DNA of 64,000 nucleotides from Phoenix dactylifera (Eukaryota; Streptophyta; Magnoliopsida; Arecales; Arecaceae). The first letter of the stretch is position 1; each line of letters opens with the position of its first letter. The position numbers and the translations under genes were made by a program. The DNA is taken from positions 11,548,694-11,612,693 of the forward strand of contig NC_052405.1 in NCBI RefSeq assembly GCF_009389715.1, in the 5' to 3' direction. Below the pieces are notes generated by a model. That model made no database searches and was not told where the DNA came from. It saw only the letters and a program-made list of their open reading frames with translations. Positions 24,221 to 36,700 of this stretch are shown here, in pieces.

Positions 24221-24840
24221 CTACAAATTGTTAGGAAGACCAGAACTGGTAAGCATTGAGTTAATCATGTCAATAAAAGTTCTATTTTTTCTTTCAGCAA
24301 CTCCATTTGATTGAGGAGAATAAGGGGCAGTAGTCTCATGTATAATCCCATGTTCTTCACAAAATTTTCCAATTTCTGTTGAACTATATTCTCCTCCTCT
24401 ATCTGACCTAAGTCTTTTTATTATTTTCTGGGTTTGATTTTCAACCTCTGATTTATAAATTTTAAATTTTTCTAAGGCTTCATCCTTAGTTTTTATTAAA
24501 TATACATAGCAGTATTTTGACATATCATCTATAAATGTAATAAAGTATTTTTCCTACTCTCGTCAAAATACCGCTCATCTCGCAAATATCACTATGTATT
24601 AAATCAAGTAGGTTCGAACTTCTACTCATGGTTTTCTAGGTTGTTTAGCTTGAACACAAATTTCGCATTTTTGTTCTTCTCTAAATTATATTTAGGAATT
24701 AAATCTAAACTCATCATTCTTTTGAGGGTATTGTTATTTACGTGTCCAAGTCTACTATGCCATATCTCTAAAGAGTCGATATGCATAACAAGTGGAGAAA
24801 AGATATTTTTATTCATATTGTTGCATGGTGATACACTCAA
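24221..24840 (-). pseudogene. Copia integrase with GAG-pre-integrase domain
   Basis: Minus strand: the GAG-pre-integrase motif IWHSRLGHVNNNTLKRMM (near 24780) is followed by the rve core with RLRSDRGGEYSS, EEHGIIHETTAPYSPQSNGV and AERKNRTFIDM. The Asp and Glu of the DDE triad are visible in these motifs. Frames break near 24540 and 24620, so no full enzyme is possible. Confidence 0.9.
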
Positions 24841-25483
24841 TTTAAATAACCCATCAGCACCATAACCCTTCCTATAAATGTCTCATCTTTGGTAATTACA
24901 ACCTTGTTTGATTCAAACACTAATTTAATGCCTAACTGACTCAAAAGAAAACCACTAACAAGATTCTTGTGAACATCTAGCACATGTTTCACGTTATGGA
25001 GAGTAAGAATTTTTTCAGATGTGAACTTCAATTTTACTTCTCCTTCTCCAATCACTTGTGCAACACTAGAGTTGCCAATGGTCGCAATTCTTCCTTTAAC
25101 CTCCTGTCCTCGATTCTAGTAGAGCCAGAACTGATTATCATGTTTGCCTGAGGAGTCACTTTGTCACCTTGCCCCTTGACCTTGTCCTTTCTATGTGTAC
25201 ATTGTTTGGCATAGTGTCCTGATTTTCCACAAACCTAATATGTTCTCTTGCTCAGTTCCTTTTGAATCTTCGATTTTGGCTTCTCAAAGTGTTTCTTGGG
25301 TTTATTCCTCGAGAAGTTAGTTTCCTTCGTTTCCACTAAGTTTGCCTTTGCACTAACTTCTGAGTTATTACCCAAGTCCTATTTATGGTTATTACTATGT
25401 TTTTCTTCTATTTGAAGAGACACTAGTACTTGATCCAAAGAGAGGGTGTATCTCTTATATTTCAAAGAGACCTTAAAATTCGT
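24841..25483 (-). pseudogene. Copia nucleocapsid knuckle and protease remnant
   Basis: The zinc knuckle VCGKSGHYAKQC is legible near 25205-25240, with a TAG just before it. Downstream, LTLHNVKHVLDVHKNLVSG (about 24960-25000) is the C-terminal part of the copia protease region. Several stops interrupt the frame. Confidence 0.75.
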
Positions 25484-25993
25484 CTAGAAAGATGGGAGCT
25501 TTTCTATGAGGGCTGCCGCTTGAATTCTCTCATCAATAGGGATACCCATTGCTATAATCTTTGCCACTATATTTTGAACTTCATGTGCTTGATCAATTGT
25601 CGATTTGTGATCTACCCTTTTGTAAGAAAAATATTCTCCTATGATAAATTTTTCTTGTGATTCAGTTTCTTTACCATACTTCGACTCAAGTTCATCCCAC
25701 AACATCTTAGCTGTACCTTTAGCTTTAGAGTAAATATCATATAAGTTATCATTTAGTGCATTAAGTATCAAGCTTTTACACAAACAATCATCTCTATCAA
25801 CTTTGTATTTAGCAGCTAATCTGCCGGGTTCATGATCCATTGGGTCCTTAGTTGAAGAATTGTTTGAAACCACATAATATAGATCTAATGTGTCTAACCA
25901 AGACTCCATCTTTGTTTGCCATCTAACAAAATTCTTTCTATTGAATGACTCGAGTTTCAAGATATCGTTTAATGAGTTCTTAAATTTATCCAT
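25484..25993 (-). pseudogene. Copia gag (UBN2-type)
   Basis: Starting at ATG 25993 (MDKFKN), the frame has the gag-polypeptide pattern: FNRKNFVRWQTKMESWL, LILNALNDNLYDIY, AKMLWDELESKYG. It is open to 25484 and then shifts into the knuckle region. The longer frame from 26071 only reads back into the LTR, so 25993 is the better start. Confidence 0.88.
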
Positions 25994-26028
25994 CTTTGTG
26001 TTTCGGAAACGAATATCTCTTTCAAAAT

Positions 26029-26693
26029 TGATGTAAATATAAATCACCTCAAAAGAACTTAAATAAACCATAAGTAATTTAATTTCACTGAAACAACCAG
26101 TTTCGATGCATACCTCTTCGACGTCGTTTTCTTTCGATCCACAATAAAATAAATAGTACCTGTAATTGGTCCGAGGCGTGTAGTCACTGTCTTTGAAAGA
26201 GATTTACCTCTTTACGTGCACTGGATTCTAGTGATCCCTCCTCCAGATACAACGGACCGTTGAATTTGTAGATGTGCATGGTACTACAAATTTTCTTAAA
26301 CTCGGTAGGATATTTTCTGTATGCTCGTACACAATAATTTGGTGAGAGATAACAAAAGGATAGAGAAAAGAAAGAAAATAGAGCTCGAAAGGCCTTTCTT
26401 TTATTTTTTTTCTGCTTGAAACCGTAAAGAAAAATCAAAAAAATATCTAGGAAGATAAGCATCGGAGCACCTGTCTCTCTCCCTCTCCGTTACTTTTTGG
26501 GCTTCACCTAAAGAGACGTTGGAGCCCAACATCTCTCCATTCAAGATGGTTTTGAAACCAACGTCCGTTGATTTCTTCAACGGGCAGAGCACTCAAGTTG
26601 ATAGCCGCTGAGTTCTTCAGCGGGAAAGGCTTTAAGGACCAGGCAATAAAGATTTGTAATGGTTGTTCTCAAATTTCAAAAACACTTCTTACA
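26029..26693 (-). repeat. Copia 5' LTR
   Basis: This 665-bp copy pairs with 9849-10493. The sequence right after its end (below 26029 on the minus strand, ATTTTGAAAGAGATATTCG) is not the common tRNA-iMet site, so the primer is unresolved. Confidence 0.92.
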
Positions 26694-27248
26694 ATGAGAG
26701 CGTCATGGATGATGTCTTTGAGATTGACATCTCTTTCCATCCACTGCCTCACTTTGGCCGCCCTCCTAGATGAAGGGCTTCGATTCTGTTATTATCCAAA
26801 ACACAGTAAAAAGATCTAAAATGCAACACGGATGAGAAGATACTATTGTTGAATCTAATAAAGGACAGAGAGCTCTCGGCCACCAGTTCCCCAGAGCAAC
26901 TAAAGCCTCTACCAGCTCCATCAGCATCCAAAATCTAGCACCATCAAAAGCAACCACTTAGAAGCAGAGAACCACAATTATAAGCGACTTTTATCCGGTC
27001 CATTGAACCAGTTACTTCCTAGACTTCCCTTCTCTCCTCCCATCCTCTTCTCTCCTTTCCTCCTCTCCAAGCACCAACCACCTTCTTTTGTGTTTCTTTT
27101 GGATACCCATACAGCCTTCTTGTTACTCTCGAGCTACCGTATTGGTTGGTACCTCTAAAGATCAGTAGAAAGCTGAGCACAAAGAAGAAGAAGAAGAGAG
27201 AAAGGAGGGAACTTAATCTCAGAGGAAATAAGTGTTGAAGGAGGAGAT
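26694..27248. other. Promoter and 5' UTR region of the B-box gene
   Basis: These 555 bp lie between the copia target duplication and the ATG of the BBX24-like gene. The last 60 bp are purine-rich (AAGAAGAAGAAGAAGAGAG), usual for a leader. A clear TATA box is not seen; TTATAAG near 26979 is a weak candidate. The retrotransposon LTR edge is only about 550 bp from the start codon. Confidence 0.45.
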
Positions 27249-30200
27249 ATGAAGATCCAATGTGATGCCTGTGAGAAGGCGCCGGCGACCGTAATATGCT
27301 GCGCCGACGAGGCAGCACTCTGTGCAAGCTGCGACATAGAGATCCATGCGGCGAACAAGCTTGCGAGCAAGCACCAGAGGCTCCTCCTCCAGTGCCTCTC
27401 CAACAAGCTCCCTCGCTGCGACATCTGCCAAGTAATTTAATTAACTACTGAATCCTCACTTCCATTTCTCGTTGGCTATCCATCTTTACCCTGTGATGTT
27501 TTAGTTTTCGTGTTTCTTTCAGTGCTGGTGCTTTCTTTTGTTTCCTGAATAACAATATTTGAATAGCTAAGGTTGTCACTGTGACTTAATCTTCCTGCTG
27601 TATCTTCTGCATCAACCTGTTTTGATGTCTTTTCTATGGAAACTAGCATCTATGTTGCTTTTAAGTATGTGTAAATATTTTTCAAATTTATAAAGCAAAA
27701 CCATCATGAAGGATCATCATTAGTTATTGTATAGACATCTGTTGAGCTGATTTTTATGATTGGGTGCTGATCAATTGCAGTTGATGCATCCCTTACGCTA
27801 AAAATTTACATAAACAGATTTTTTTACAGTCGATACCCGTGCCTTCTTTTTTCTAGATTCTGTTTCTTTGTTAGAGAATTAAGATGGATGGAAGTGTGGA
27901 ACAAAATCAGGGTGAGGGTAGGATCAAACCTAAGTCTCTTGTATGAGTTGAATCTACACTGAGACTTTACCACCTCAACATCTATGTAGTATAGGGTGTC
28001 ACAGAGTGATGAGCCTTTCTACGCTCGGGACTAAAATGTTGTTTAGGCCCAGAAAGTTTGCTCTGAAGATACTGAGTGGTTCAAAAATCCATGTTATGTA
28101 GATGTAATCAATAAATCAATCTTGACCTCTAAGAGAACAAAGGAACAAATCAACCATCATTTCTTTAAGATTGGGTTGGTCATATGGGCTTTCATGAAAA
28201 AGAAAAGAAAGGAACAGAAAAGTATTACCATATGGGCTTTCATTGGGACTGCACCTGCACCTCATCTTCATTAAAGCAGCTTGTTCTTGAGCTCAAACTA
28301 GACTCCAGTCACTTATACATAGACTACATTCACATAATATCCCAAATAATTAGTTAAAGATAAATTTCCTCTTTTGAGATTAAGCTACAGTATATACCCT
28401 ATGTCTTTCGTCTGCATCATGCAGCTGGTAATTATCAAACTTTGTCCCACTAAAAATAGGTCCAGCAGCAACTATTGTTCAGAATTATTTGTTACATCAC
28501 TACAGTGAATGAATCATGAAGATTGGGAGGAACTACCATCAAGCACAAAATAAACCATATAATTTCTCTATATGAAAAGAATCTCTGTTGCTTGTTTCTT
28601 CATGAAAATAACTGCAATATGGGTGAATAAAGAAATTATGGAATGTTGAAGAGACCTGCATCTTTCATTAGGTTGAAAATCATTTGTTCAGCACCGAATA
28701 CAATCTGGAGACTTTCTTGGCGGATTGATCTTCTTCATGAAGTTTTAAGGAAGACTACTGAAATTGAGAATATTACCCTTCCACATTAGTCTCTTTTGGG
28801 ATCTCAAAGAAAGGAGGTAGTTGAGAAAGAAATGGCTTGATAATGGATGAGTATCTAATGAAAAAATAGTTTAATTTACTTGTTAATTTTCTTTTCAACT
28901 TCCCGATTCTTTTTTGCGATTGTTACAGATCTAGGTTAGTTTATATGAACATTAGGAACTCCTGTATGCCAAACTAACATAGTCCATGGTGCAAATGGTT
29001 GGGTTTAAAGCATAAAATTTTGTGCTGGGATGGGAAGGTAGGGAATTCTGGATTCATGGCCTAAAACAAAGTATAAATTTATAAATTTATAACCAGTCAT
29101 ATAAATAATACTAACTACCAAAAAGAAAGAAAGGAACACAGGTACCTTATGGCAGTTCTGAAGGTTAAAGCAACCAGAAAATCGTAAAATAGATGATGAT
29201 TGGAGCAGAGAGGTTCTTAGATGATTATTGATAATTGGATATTTATAGAATAGATGATGAGGCAGCTATAATAATCAATCAAGTTCGAGTTATCAAGTTG
29301 GGAGCAGAAATTATACATAATGTAATTTATTAGATTCATAGCAGTTGTTTTGACCTCCATTGATCAAAGCAGCTCTTGGAGTATACTATTTTATGCCTAA
29401 ATTTTTAGAATTGTCCTTTCCTTTATAGTGATCTTAGGTAGTGCTTTGGATACGATGGCTGCATTGCTGGCTATATGAACTCATTTGTCCCAATACCATG
29501 TTAAAGACCTTTTTCTGTTCAAAGGTAATGAAGACATGACACATCTTAACCAAAGCATATTGCAAGAAATGTGAACAATACATTAGCCAAAGTATTGTGC
29601 AAGAAATGTCAACAGCACCTAACTGATGTCAGATGTATTTAGATCTGAGATAAATAGATTTAGATACAAAAGATGACAAATACCCTAACTGATGTCATGC
29701 ATGCACTTCTATTAACTCTCTCTTTCTAAAATTGCCTTATAAAAGAATGCTCAAATAACAATTTCTGAAAATACCCTCTCCTTGCACTAAAGCATTTAAT
29801 CTCTTTTAGCTGGAGTATTTCTAGATAGTCATAACTCACTACTCAACAATATGCTATGTCTTGTACTAGTAACTACTTGTCCAAGGCCATGGCAAATGAA
29901 GAAATGGTAATGTAATGTACTATTCCCTTCTTTTTTTGGTTTTGATGTTTTTGGTAGGAGAAGGCAGCTTTTATTTTCTGCGTAGAGGATAGAGCCCTAT
30001 TCTGCCGGGAGTGCGATGAGCCTATCCATGTTGCTGGTACCCTCTCCGGCGATCATCAGCGCTATCTAGCTACCGGCATCCGTGTTGCCCCGAGTTCAGT
30101 GTGCAAGAAGGACACCAAGAAGGGTCAGTCTGAGGCATCAAACAACAGCCCAATACACCTTGCTCCAAAGGTTCCAGCAACACAAGCTGCCTCATCAGCA

Positions 30201-30576
30201 TTCGCACCCTCAGCAGCATGGGCTGTCGATGAGTTCCTCCAGCTGTCGGACTATGAATCCGGTGACAAGGTGAGAGTGTTGAAGTTCTCCATTTGTTTCT
30301 GCAGACATGAGGTTTTGAAGCTGTCAATTCATTCAATTGCAGGGCGTGCCTCCTATCGGGTTCGGAGAGTTGGAATGGTTTGCCGACATCGGTGTTTTCA
30401 ATGACCAGATGCCCAAGGGAACCTTGACAGCAGCCGAAGTCCCTGAGCTTCCAACCTCGCAGGCAAGCAATGCAGCGTTCTACAGATCGAACAAAGATAG
30501 TAACATTTCCCACAAGAAGCCAAGAATTGAACTCTCTGATGATGAGGAGTATTTCACTGTCCCTGATCTTGGATAA
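27249..30576 (+). CDS. BBX24: Double B-box zinc finger protein, BBX24/BBX25 (SALT TOLERANCE)-like
   Basis: Three exons with GT-AG borders (27249-27431, 29958-30269, 30343-30576) give 242 residues, near the 240-250 of BBX24/25. B-box 1 (residues 5-44: CDACEKAPATVICCADEAAL...CDIEIH) and B-box 2 (56-95: CDICQEKAAFIFC...CDEPIHVAG) keep the zinc-binding Cys, Asp and His. There is no CCT domain, so it belongs to structure group IV. The C-terminus ends KKPRIELSDDEEYFTVPDLG, the conserved tail that in BBX24/25 includes the COP1-binding VP motif. Family role: nuclear cofactor in light signalling with COP1 and HY5, also tied to salt tolerance. Intron 1 splits the B-boxes and is 2.5 kb. ATG 27249 starts the conserved MKIQCDACE N-terminus. 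The gene looks intact. Confidence 0.93.
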
Positions 30577-31740
30577 ACTGAAGCCTGCCAATCTCTGTAT
30601 TGGTACATTTGTGATCTCCAGAGAGAGATGCACATCTGTGCGCCTATCTACATTTCTACAGAAATGCAGATAGATATATTGACAGATTAATCTTGGCAGA
30701 CAGTATTACCTTTGATGTTAGATGTTTGGGTAGAAAAAAGTTTTTTGAGTGCGGCGATATTACTGATATCTTCAGTGCCGTTATGGTTAAGATTGGCTTG
30801 TATTAATACTGAATTTGCTTTCCTAATGTGTTTACTGTAACTTCACACGTCATTGTTTAAAGAATGGCATTGGGTTTGTGAGATTTTGGGATATATATCT
30901 CGAAGACTGCTCAACTGGGGACAGGTAAAGAAGCCAGCTTGTACTACATAAGCTGAGAAAGCAACTGAAAGAATATAGAAGCCCTAGTTTTAGATGTGTA
31001 CTGTTCCTCTTTATAAGCATTCATCAAACCCTGCAGCAAGTTTGATCATTTTCTCCTCCATCTAAGTTCGCTGTCTAAGCTCGCACGATGATGCTTTGTT
31101 TCTTGCACCACTTCAGACGCCTGTTGCTTTCTGAGTGCCTTCAGGACAAAAACTTACGCTTACAGCTTACCATTCCCAAAGATTGTAAGAAAACAGCAGT
31201 TGTGCTGGTGATATTTTTTATTCCCCCCAACATCAACGTTTCCTTGAGGGGTTCTCTAACATTTCAAATCTTACTAGGCTCTCTCTCAACATGTAAAAAT
31301 AAAAAACTGAAGTTCAGAGGCATCCCCGTGGATGCAAAATACGAAATCATGGAGCTCCTGCTCCAATCTCTGATGCAAACCAGGACACCAAAATGCTGAT
31401 GGTCCCACATCCATCTCATTACAGAAATACCTTCAGGATCATAATGGCATTTATAAAAATATATCATGAAATCAGAATCAGTGTGTTAGCATTCAGTGTA
31501 TTCATTACAAAAAGAATCTATGATAAATCAATCTAGCAAAATTTTAGTATAGACTGTTGATGTATGTATGTTACAGAAGCATGAAATTTTTATGTCGTAC
31601 AATGCAAATTCATATATGGAAGGGCCACCCTGTACCTGCATTTGGAATAGCAGTACTCCAGGTCATGTTAAAATGAAGGTCTTTCTATAGCATTAGTTAG
31701 GATGGCGAGGAAAACATATTTAGCAGAGAATGGTTTTCCT
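30577..31740. other. Convergent 3' flanks of the B-box and TRM5 genes
   Basis: The two genes end facing each other with 1.16 kb between stop codons. The first 250-300 bp probably hold the B-box 3' UTR (T-rich, TTAATACTGAATTTGC at about 30803), and 31500-31740 probably the TRM5 3' UTR. The short frames seen do not resemble known proteins. Confidence 0.4.
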
Positions 31741-33722
31741 TCATGCTAGGCTATGATCCACAGTCCTCACAGGTTTGGCAGCATCTTCAACATCTTGAAA
31801 ACATGATTCTGCAGGCAGCCTGAAGCTTAAACAATACATTGCCTGTAAAAAGAGGGGGAAAATACATAAGTCGTACAAAGAATATATAAGTTCGCAAGTT
31901 GTGAAACTGTAAAATTATCTAAAGTTCTCTTAGACCTTAGAACTTCTAAACCTATAGAAAATAACAAACAAATTATGGTGATAAAGAAAAAATGCATGGC
32001 AGAAATCATAAGTTATGCTACCAAACTTGATTCCATCTGTCGGATGGAACCACAAAATGTAGGTCCTCCACAAAGAGCTTGCTGGAAGCACAAACCATGC
32101 CATGCCACCTAAAAGAGTAATGCTACAGACCCAACCATATCACCAAGTATTTTCTGTGGATAGATGGCATGCGCCGTGGCAAAAGGGATTTGGTGTGATT
32201 CACAAGGATTGTAGTGAATCACTATGCACATGCCCAATGGCAAGCGAGCTGTGAACGGAAAATATTTGGTAATGGGTTCAGACTCCTTGGCATTTTTCAA
32301 TTTCAAAAAAGACTTCAAGCAATTTTATACCTTGTTAGGAGCAACATCACGAACCCTGTGAAAAAGTGGTTCTGCTATCCTAGCATTCAAAGCTTTCTCT
32401 GCCTCCTGGAGGGAACAAGAAAGGGGATAATCTTTCAGATAGTGATTGTACATATACAATAACATGGAAGCTAAATTATGCAGATACATATGAAAAGGAC
32501 AGATACAATAAGTATGCTTTAGTTGGTTTTATGACATCGAAATATTTTTACCTTAAAAAAAATGAGGATGGAATGTATGCTAAAATAAACTCCATAAGAG
32601 TCTCCAGCTAATCATGCAGTGCAGCGATAATTAGCATATATTATACTAAATCTATATAAATGTTTATAATTCTAAGAGGAATTAAATTATTAATGGTTTC
32701 CTGGGCAGTAAAGAACATATTCTTGAGGTGAATTCCCATGGTAACACTTAAGTCAGCACCAAATGAGGCAGCAGCTATAAGTTCTGTCTGAAGGCTATAG
32801 TTCATCCACCTTCCTGGATCATAACTGAAGTATGGATTTCAATACTTTAAAATAGTATTATACATATATACATAGATATCCATATGTCAATACACATAAA
32901 TACATAGAAAGGCACAAGCACATGCGCAAGTGCAAATGACACACACACACACACACCATATACGTATTGAATTTCTATAAATTAGATTTTCTTTGGATCA
33001 CTAAGTACCAAGGTTCACAAACTCGGTACTAGATCCCATATACACCTACTACTGGGGTTAGTTCAGCTTTTGGCACTTAGTATGCTCCCTGTACTAAGTA
33101 TCAGTTCAGCATCAGTATGTACGCCCAGTATGGAATGGTACACAATGGTATTATGAACATTGCTAAGTACCCTCATTCCAACCTAAACAAATCTGCAACT
33201 AATACACAGTATTCTTCATAATGCTTCTTCAATTTAATAAATTAATTTGCTTTCATTAATGACTTTTGTGCGATTGATCATCAATTTATGTTGTTGATTA
33301 AATTTTATACACAGCTTTTACAAAAATATTATATGCAATAGGTTGTCAAAACTATCACTATTCTTTTTAATTTTTCTTTCTTGCATATCATGTTTATAAT
33401 ATATATATAGCTAGACCTGGCTAGACTTGAGTAGATCTTCACTCAAATCTGATCAAGTCTACATGAAATTAAATTATATATATATTTCTGATCACTTGAT
33501 GCATAGGCCAAGGTCCTCCAAATCACATCAATTTTTGTAAGTAGTTTAGAGGTATTAAATCACATCCAACAGCTCATATCATCGATATGGGAACCCCATT
33601 GTCCAATGTAGACCTAACCGGATTTGAGTGGAGATCTACTCGAGTATAGCTAAGTCCAGCTCTCTCTCTCTCTCTCTCTCTACCCATACACATACACAGA
33701 CATATATACATACATACATACT

Positions 33723-33767
<45 letters not shown>

Positions 33768-36700
33768 TCAACCTGATCTGAATGGAGAAAAATTCAGCTT
33801 GGCTTCCATTTGCTGACCTACTCAAAAAATGGATGGGAATTAGGGTGCGCCGATCCATGATCCAATTAAACATGCTTGCAAAGTATGCTATCATTTCTAA
33901 CACAAGAGGAATTCAGGCTAAAGCCTTTGTGATTTTTCGCAAATCGAATCCCGTTATACTAAGGCTAATTGAGAAAGTGAGGTCGGAGGACTGCATACAA
34001 ACACATAGGAACCCAAGGCAAATACTCTCAATCAGATTTTTCACAGCTCTTCCAAAGTGAGAAACAGAATCAGCAAACCATTGGAATTAATAAAAGCAGG
34101 AATGGCTGCAAATTTGGGAACTAAAATATTGATATAATCTTGGGCTGTGAGCAGTGTATCAAGCTACTGAGAAAAATGCCGTTCAAACAAATTGCAACCT
34201 ACCTTTTGCTTGCTCAATGGAAACTCTGCCTTCCAATGATAAGATAGCCACTTCAAAATACTTCTAGATGGCTTATACATATTTGTAAGTTAAAAGAAAA
34301 AATATGAATTTAACAATTTATGATCAGCTTCCTTTAGTCGACAAATCAACACAAATGATGTTGCACAGCTACTGTATATTGTTAAATGATGGTAAGTCTA
34401 TACAATCTTATGGCATAAAAGCCAGACACTCTAATAAGTTGAATGCCTTATTTGGTTGTTACTTCCTACTGAATGCCGTTCTCTCTCCTGCCTGCTAAAT
34501 GTTTGTTTTTTAATCAAAAACGAATGGCATACCAAACTTCCATTCTAATAATAAAACATACTTTATGGATCCATTAAATCTGAAGAATAAACTTCTTAAA
34601 TCTTGTTCAGTTTGTCAAATAGAAACTGCATTGTACCATCTAAAATCCATATCATATCAGGGTCTTGGATTCATATCATTGACAAAAATGGGAAAGCATC
34701 CCAGCAACTATTCTATTTTTACCATAAAAAGAAAGAAGATGATCAATTTGATGTTCAACAAAATAATTTTTCATGCAATCTAGCGGAAGCAGTAAAAAAA
34801 ATATCAGGTAATATACAGCAATGAAGTTTCTGCAGGAACTCACAGCTAATATTGATTCTGTGGTTTCATTTGATCGTATGAAGCAGTAGCAGTGTATCCA
34901 GGGCAAAGGTCCTTTCCAGTATTTTCTTGGGAGAAGGCCCTTGAAAACATCTGTATGTCATTTACCAACAATCATGAAAATAAGACAAAAATTAATCATA
35001 TATTATGGACTTAACATGTAATTCAGTAAGAATAAAACTTGAACAAGAAATATAGCAAAAAGCAAGTTTATAAAGAGTAAAATAACCTAATTACATACAA
35101 ATATACATATAAAAAAAGATCCCAGTAGAGATTAGATACATAATGTGACTGACTATTAGATCAGGAGAAGATTTGGGAGTAATTAACTCTTTGAAGGCAC
35201 CAAATGCTGCAACCATCATTTGCATATGTAGGATGAGATATTAGAAGATACTTTCACTTTGGCAGTTTGGTGTGTTTTTGATTCATTGGTATAAACTGTC
35301 AAAATAGTTATCCACCAATTTAAAATAATGCAGCAAGTGACAACGGGACCACGTAGATCAAGGTGAGCCTAACCGGTACCGGCACACATACCAATCGGCT
35401 ATCAGTTCGAAATGGTACCGGTTTGGTACAGGGTGAACCGGACGGTCCACTCTAGTTCGGCATACTGTAAATTCAAGCTTTTTGAAAAGAGGGGGACGAA
35501 CCGGTTCAAACCGGTGCGAACCGAGTGGTTTGCCCCGATTCTGCTACAAACCGTCCAATTCGGAGCAATTCACGGCATTTCAGGAAATATTCGCACCATC
35601 ATGCCACAAACATCACTGAACTACTGTCGTTATGATGGTATGTGGAAGGTGCAATAAGACATGGTTGATCAGTTGATGTTGATGATGGCTATAAGCAATG
35701 GCAAGGGATTCCATGCATTCCTTTTTGTTTCTTTTCAAGGTCTTTGGGTGTCTGGTATGGAGCTTAAAGAAATTCAAAAAAGGAATTCTGAAATATGTCC
35801 ATGTGTTTCTCATAATAGTGTGCACATTTTACTGAAAATAACCTCTTTGGTAATTCAATTTTTTCTCATATCTTGGTAACCTCTTTGGAATTCTATAATT
35901 CTTCCTGAAAGTAACAAAAAATAGCATACATGCAAAAGAATGATGTCTCATAACATGGCAGCCGGGCAAAACTTTCCATGTCACTGCCTAGCACATTTTG
36001 GAACCAGCAGACATGGCCACAGAACACAACTTCACGTATCCTCAGCCAAAACAGAGCAACAGCTCTCTTGAGAGAAGTACATAATCCAAAAGGTGACCAA
36101 GAATGTGGCTACTAAATGCCAACAAAATATATTTCATTTCTCTTTTATAAAATGGAAAAAATTTCAACCTAATGTTATCCTTGTTTAAGTATGGTGCAAA
36201 GATGCATCTACAAGATTTATGAGCAAGATGGCCATAACTGATATATGCATCATCTTCAAGGAAGATGCCCGTGTGATTGGTCTATGCATTCACTTAATGG
36301 GTGACTAAGGGTTCATTTAGTTATTAGGTTGTTTGAGTTGTAATTTGATTACAATAAAGCTCAGTACAGAATGTCATATATATCCCAACCATTTTACGGC
36401 AGAGTACTTGTATCCTGGCCCTCAGCATGGAATTGTACTAGATTAAGAGAATTGTCATGGTCACAGATCACTCCATTGGGCCCTCCCTTTCCCATCTTTC
36501 ACTCTCCACTTTTTTCTTCATTTATCTTTCAATCTCTTTACCTTCCTTTCATTTTTGTCCATCAATTCTTCGCAAAGCATAGCTTACACAACAGTCCAAA
36601 AACTAATCTTTCCTTCATGCGCTTATACTAGATCTGTTCAAAATTAGTTTCTTATTCTGCTTAGTGCAGAACAAAGATAGAGAATGGTTGATAGTGGGTG

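Larger units (their letters stand above)
9849..26693 (-). mobile_element. Ty1-copia LTR retrotransposon, split by a nested gypsy element
   Basis: The element reads right to left: 5' LTR (26693-26029), gag, protease, integrase, reverse transcriptase, RNase H, 3' LTR (10493-9849). Integrase preceding reverse transcriptase is the defining copia order. LTRs begin TGTAAGAAGT and end in CA. ATGAG stands at 9844-9848 and again at 26694-26698, a perfect 5-bp target duplication. The interior is interrupted at 11771-22875 by a gypsy element, so the copia element itself is about 5.7 kb. Many stops and frameshifts make it a relic. Its LTRs differ at roughly one base in nine over the 130 bp I compared, nearly all transitions. 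That is far more than the nested element's LTRs, which fits an older insertion. Confidence 0.93.
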
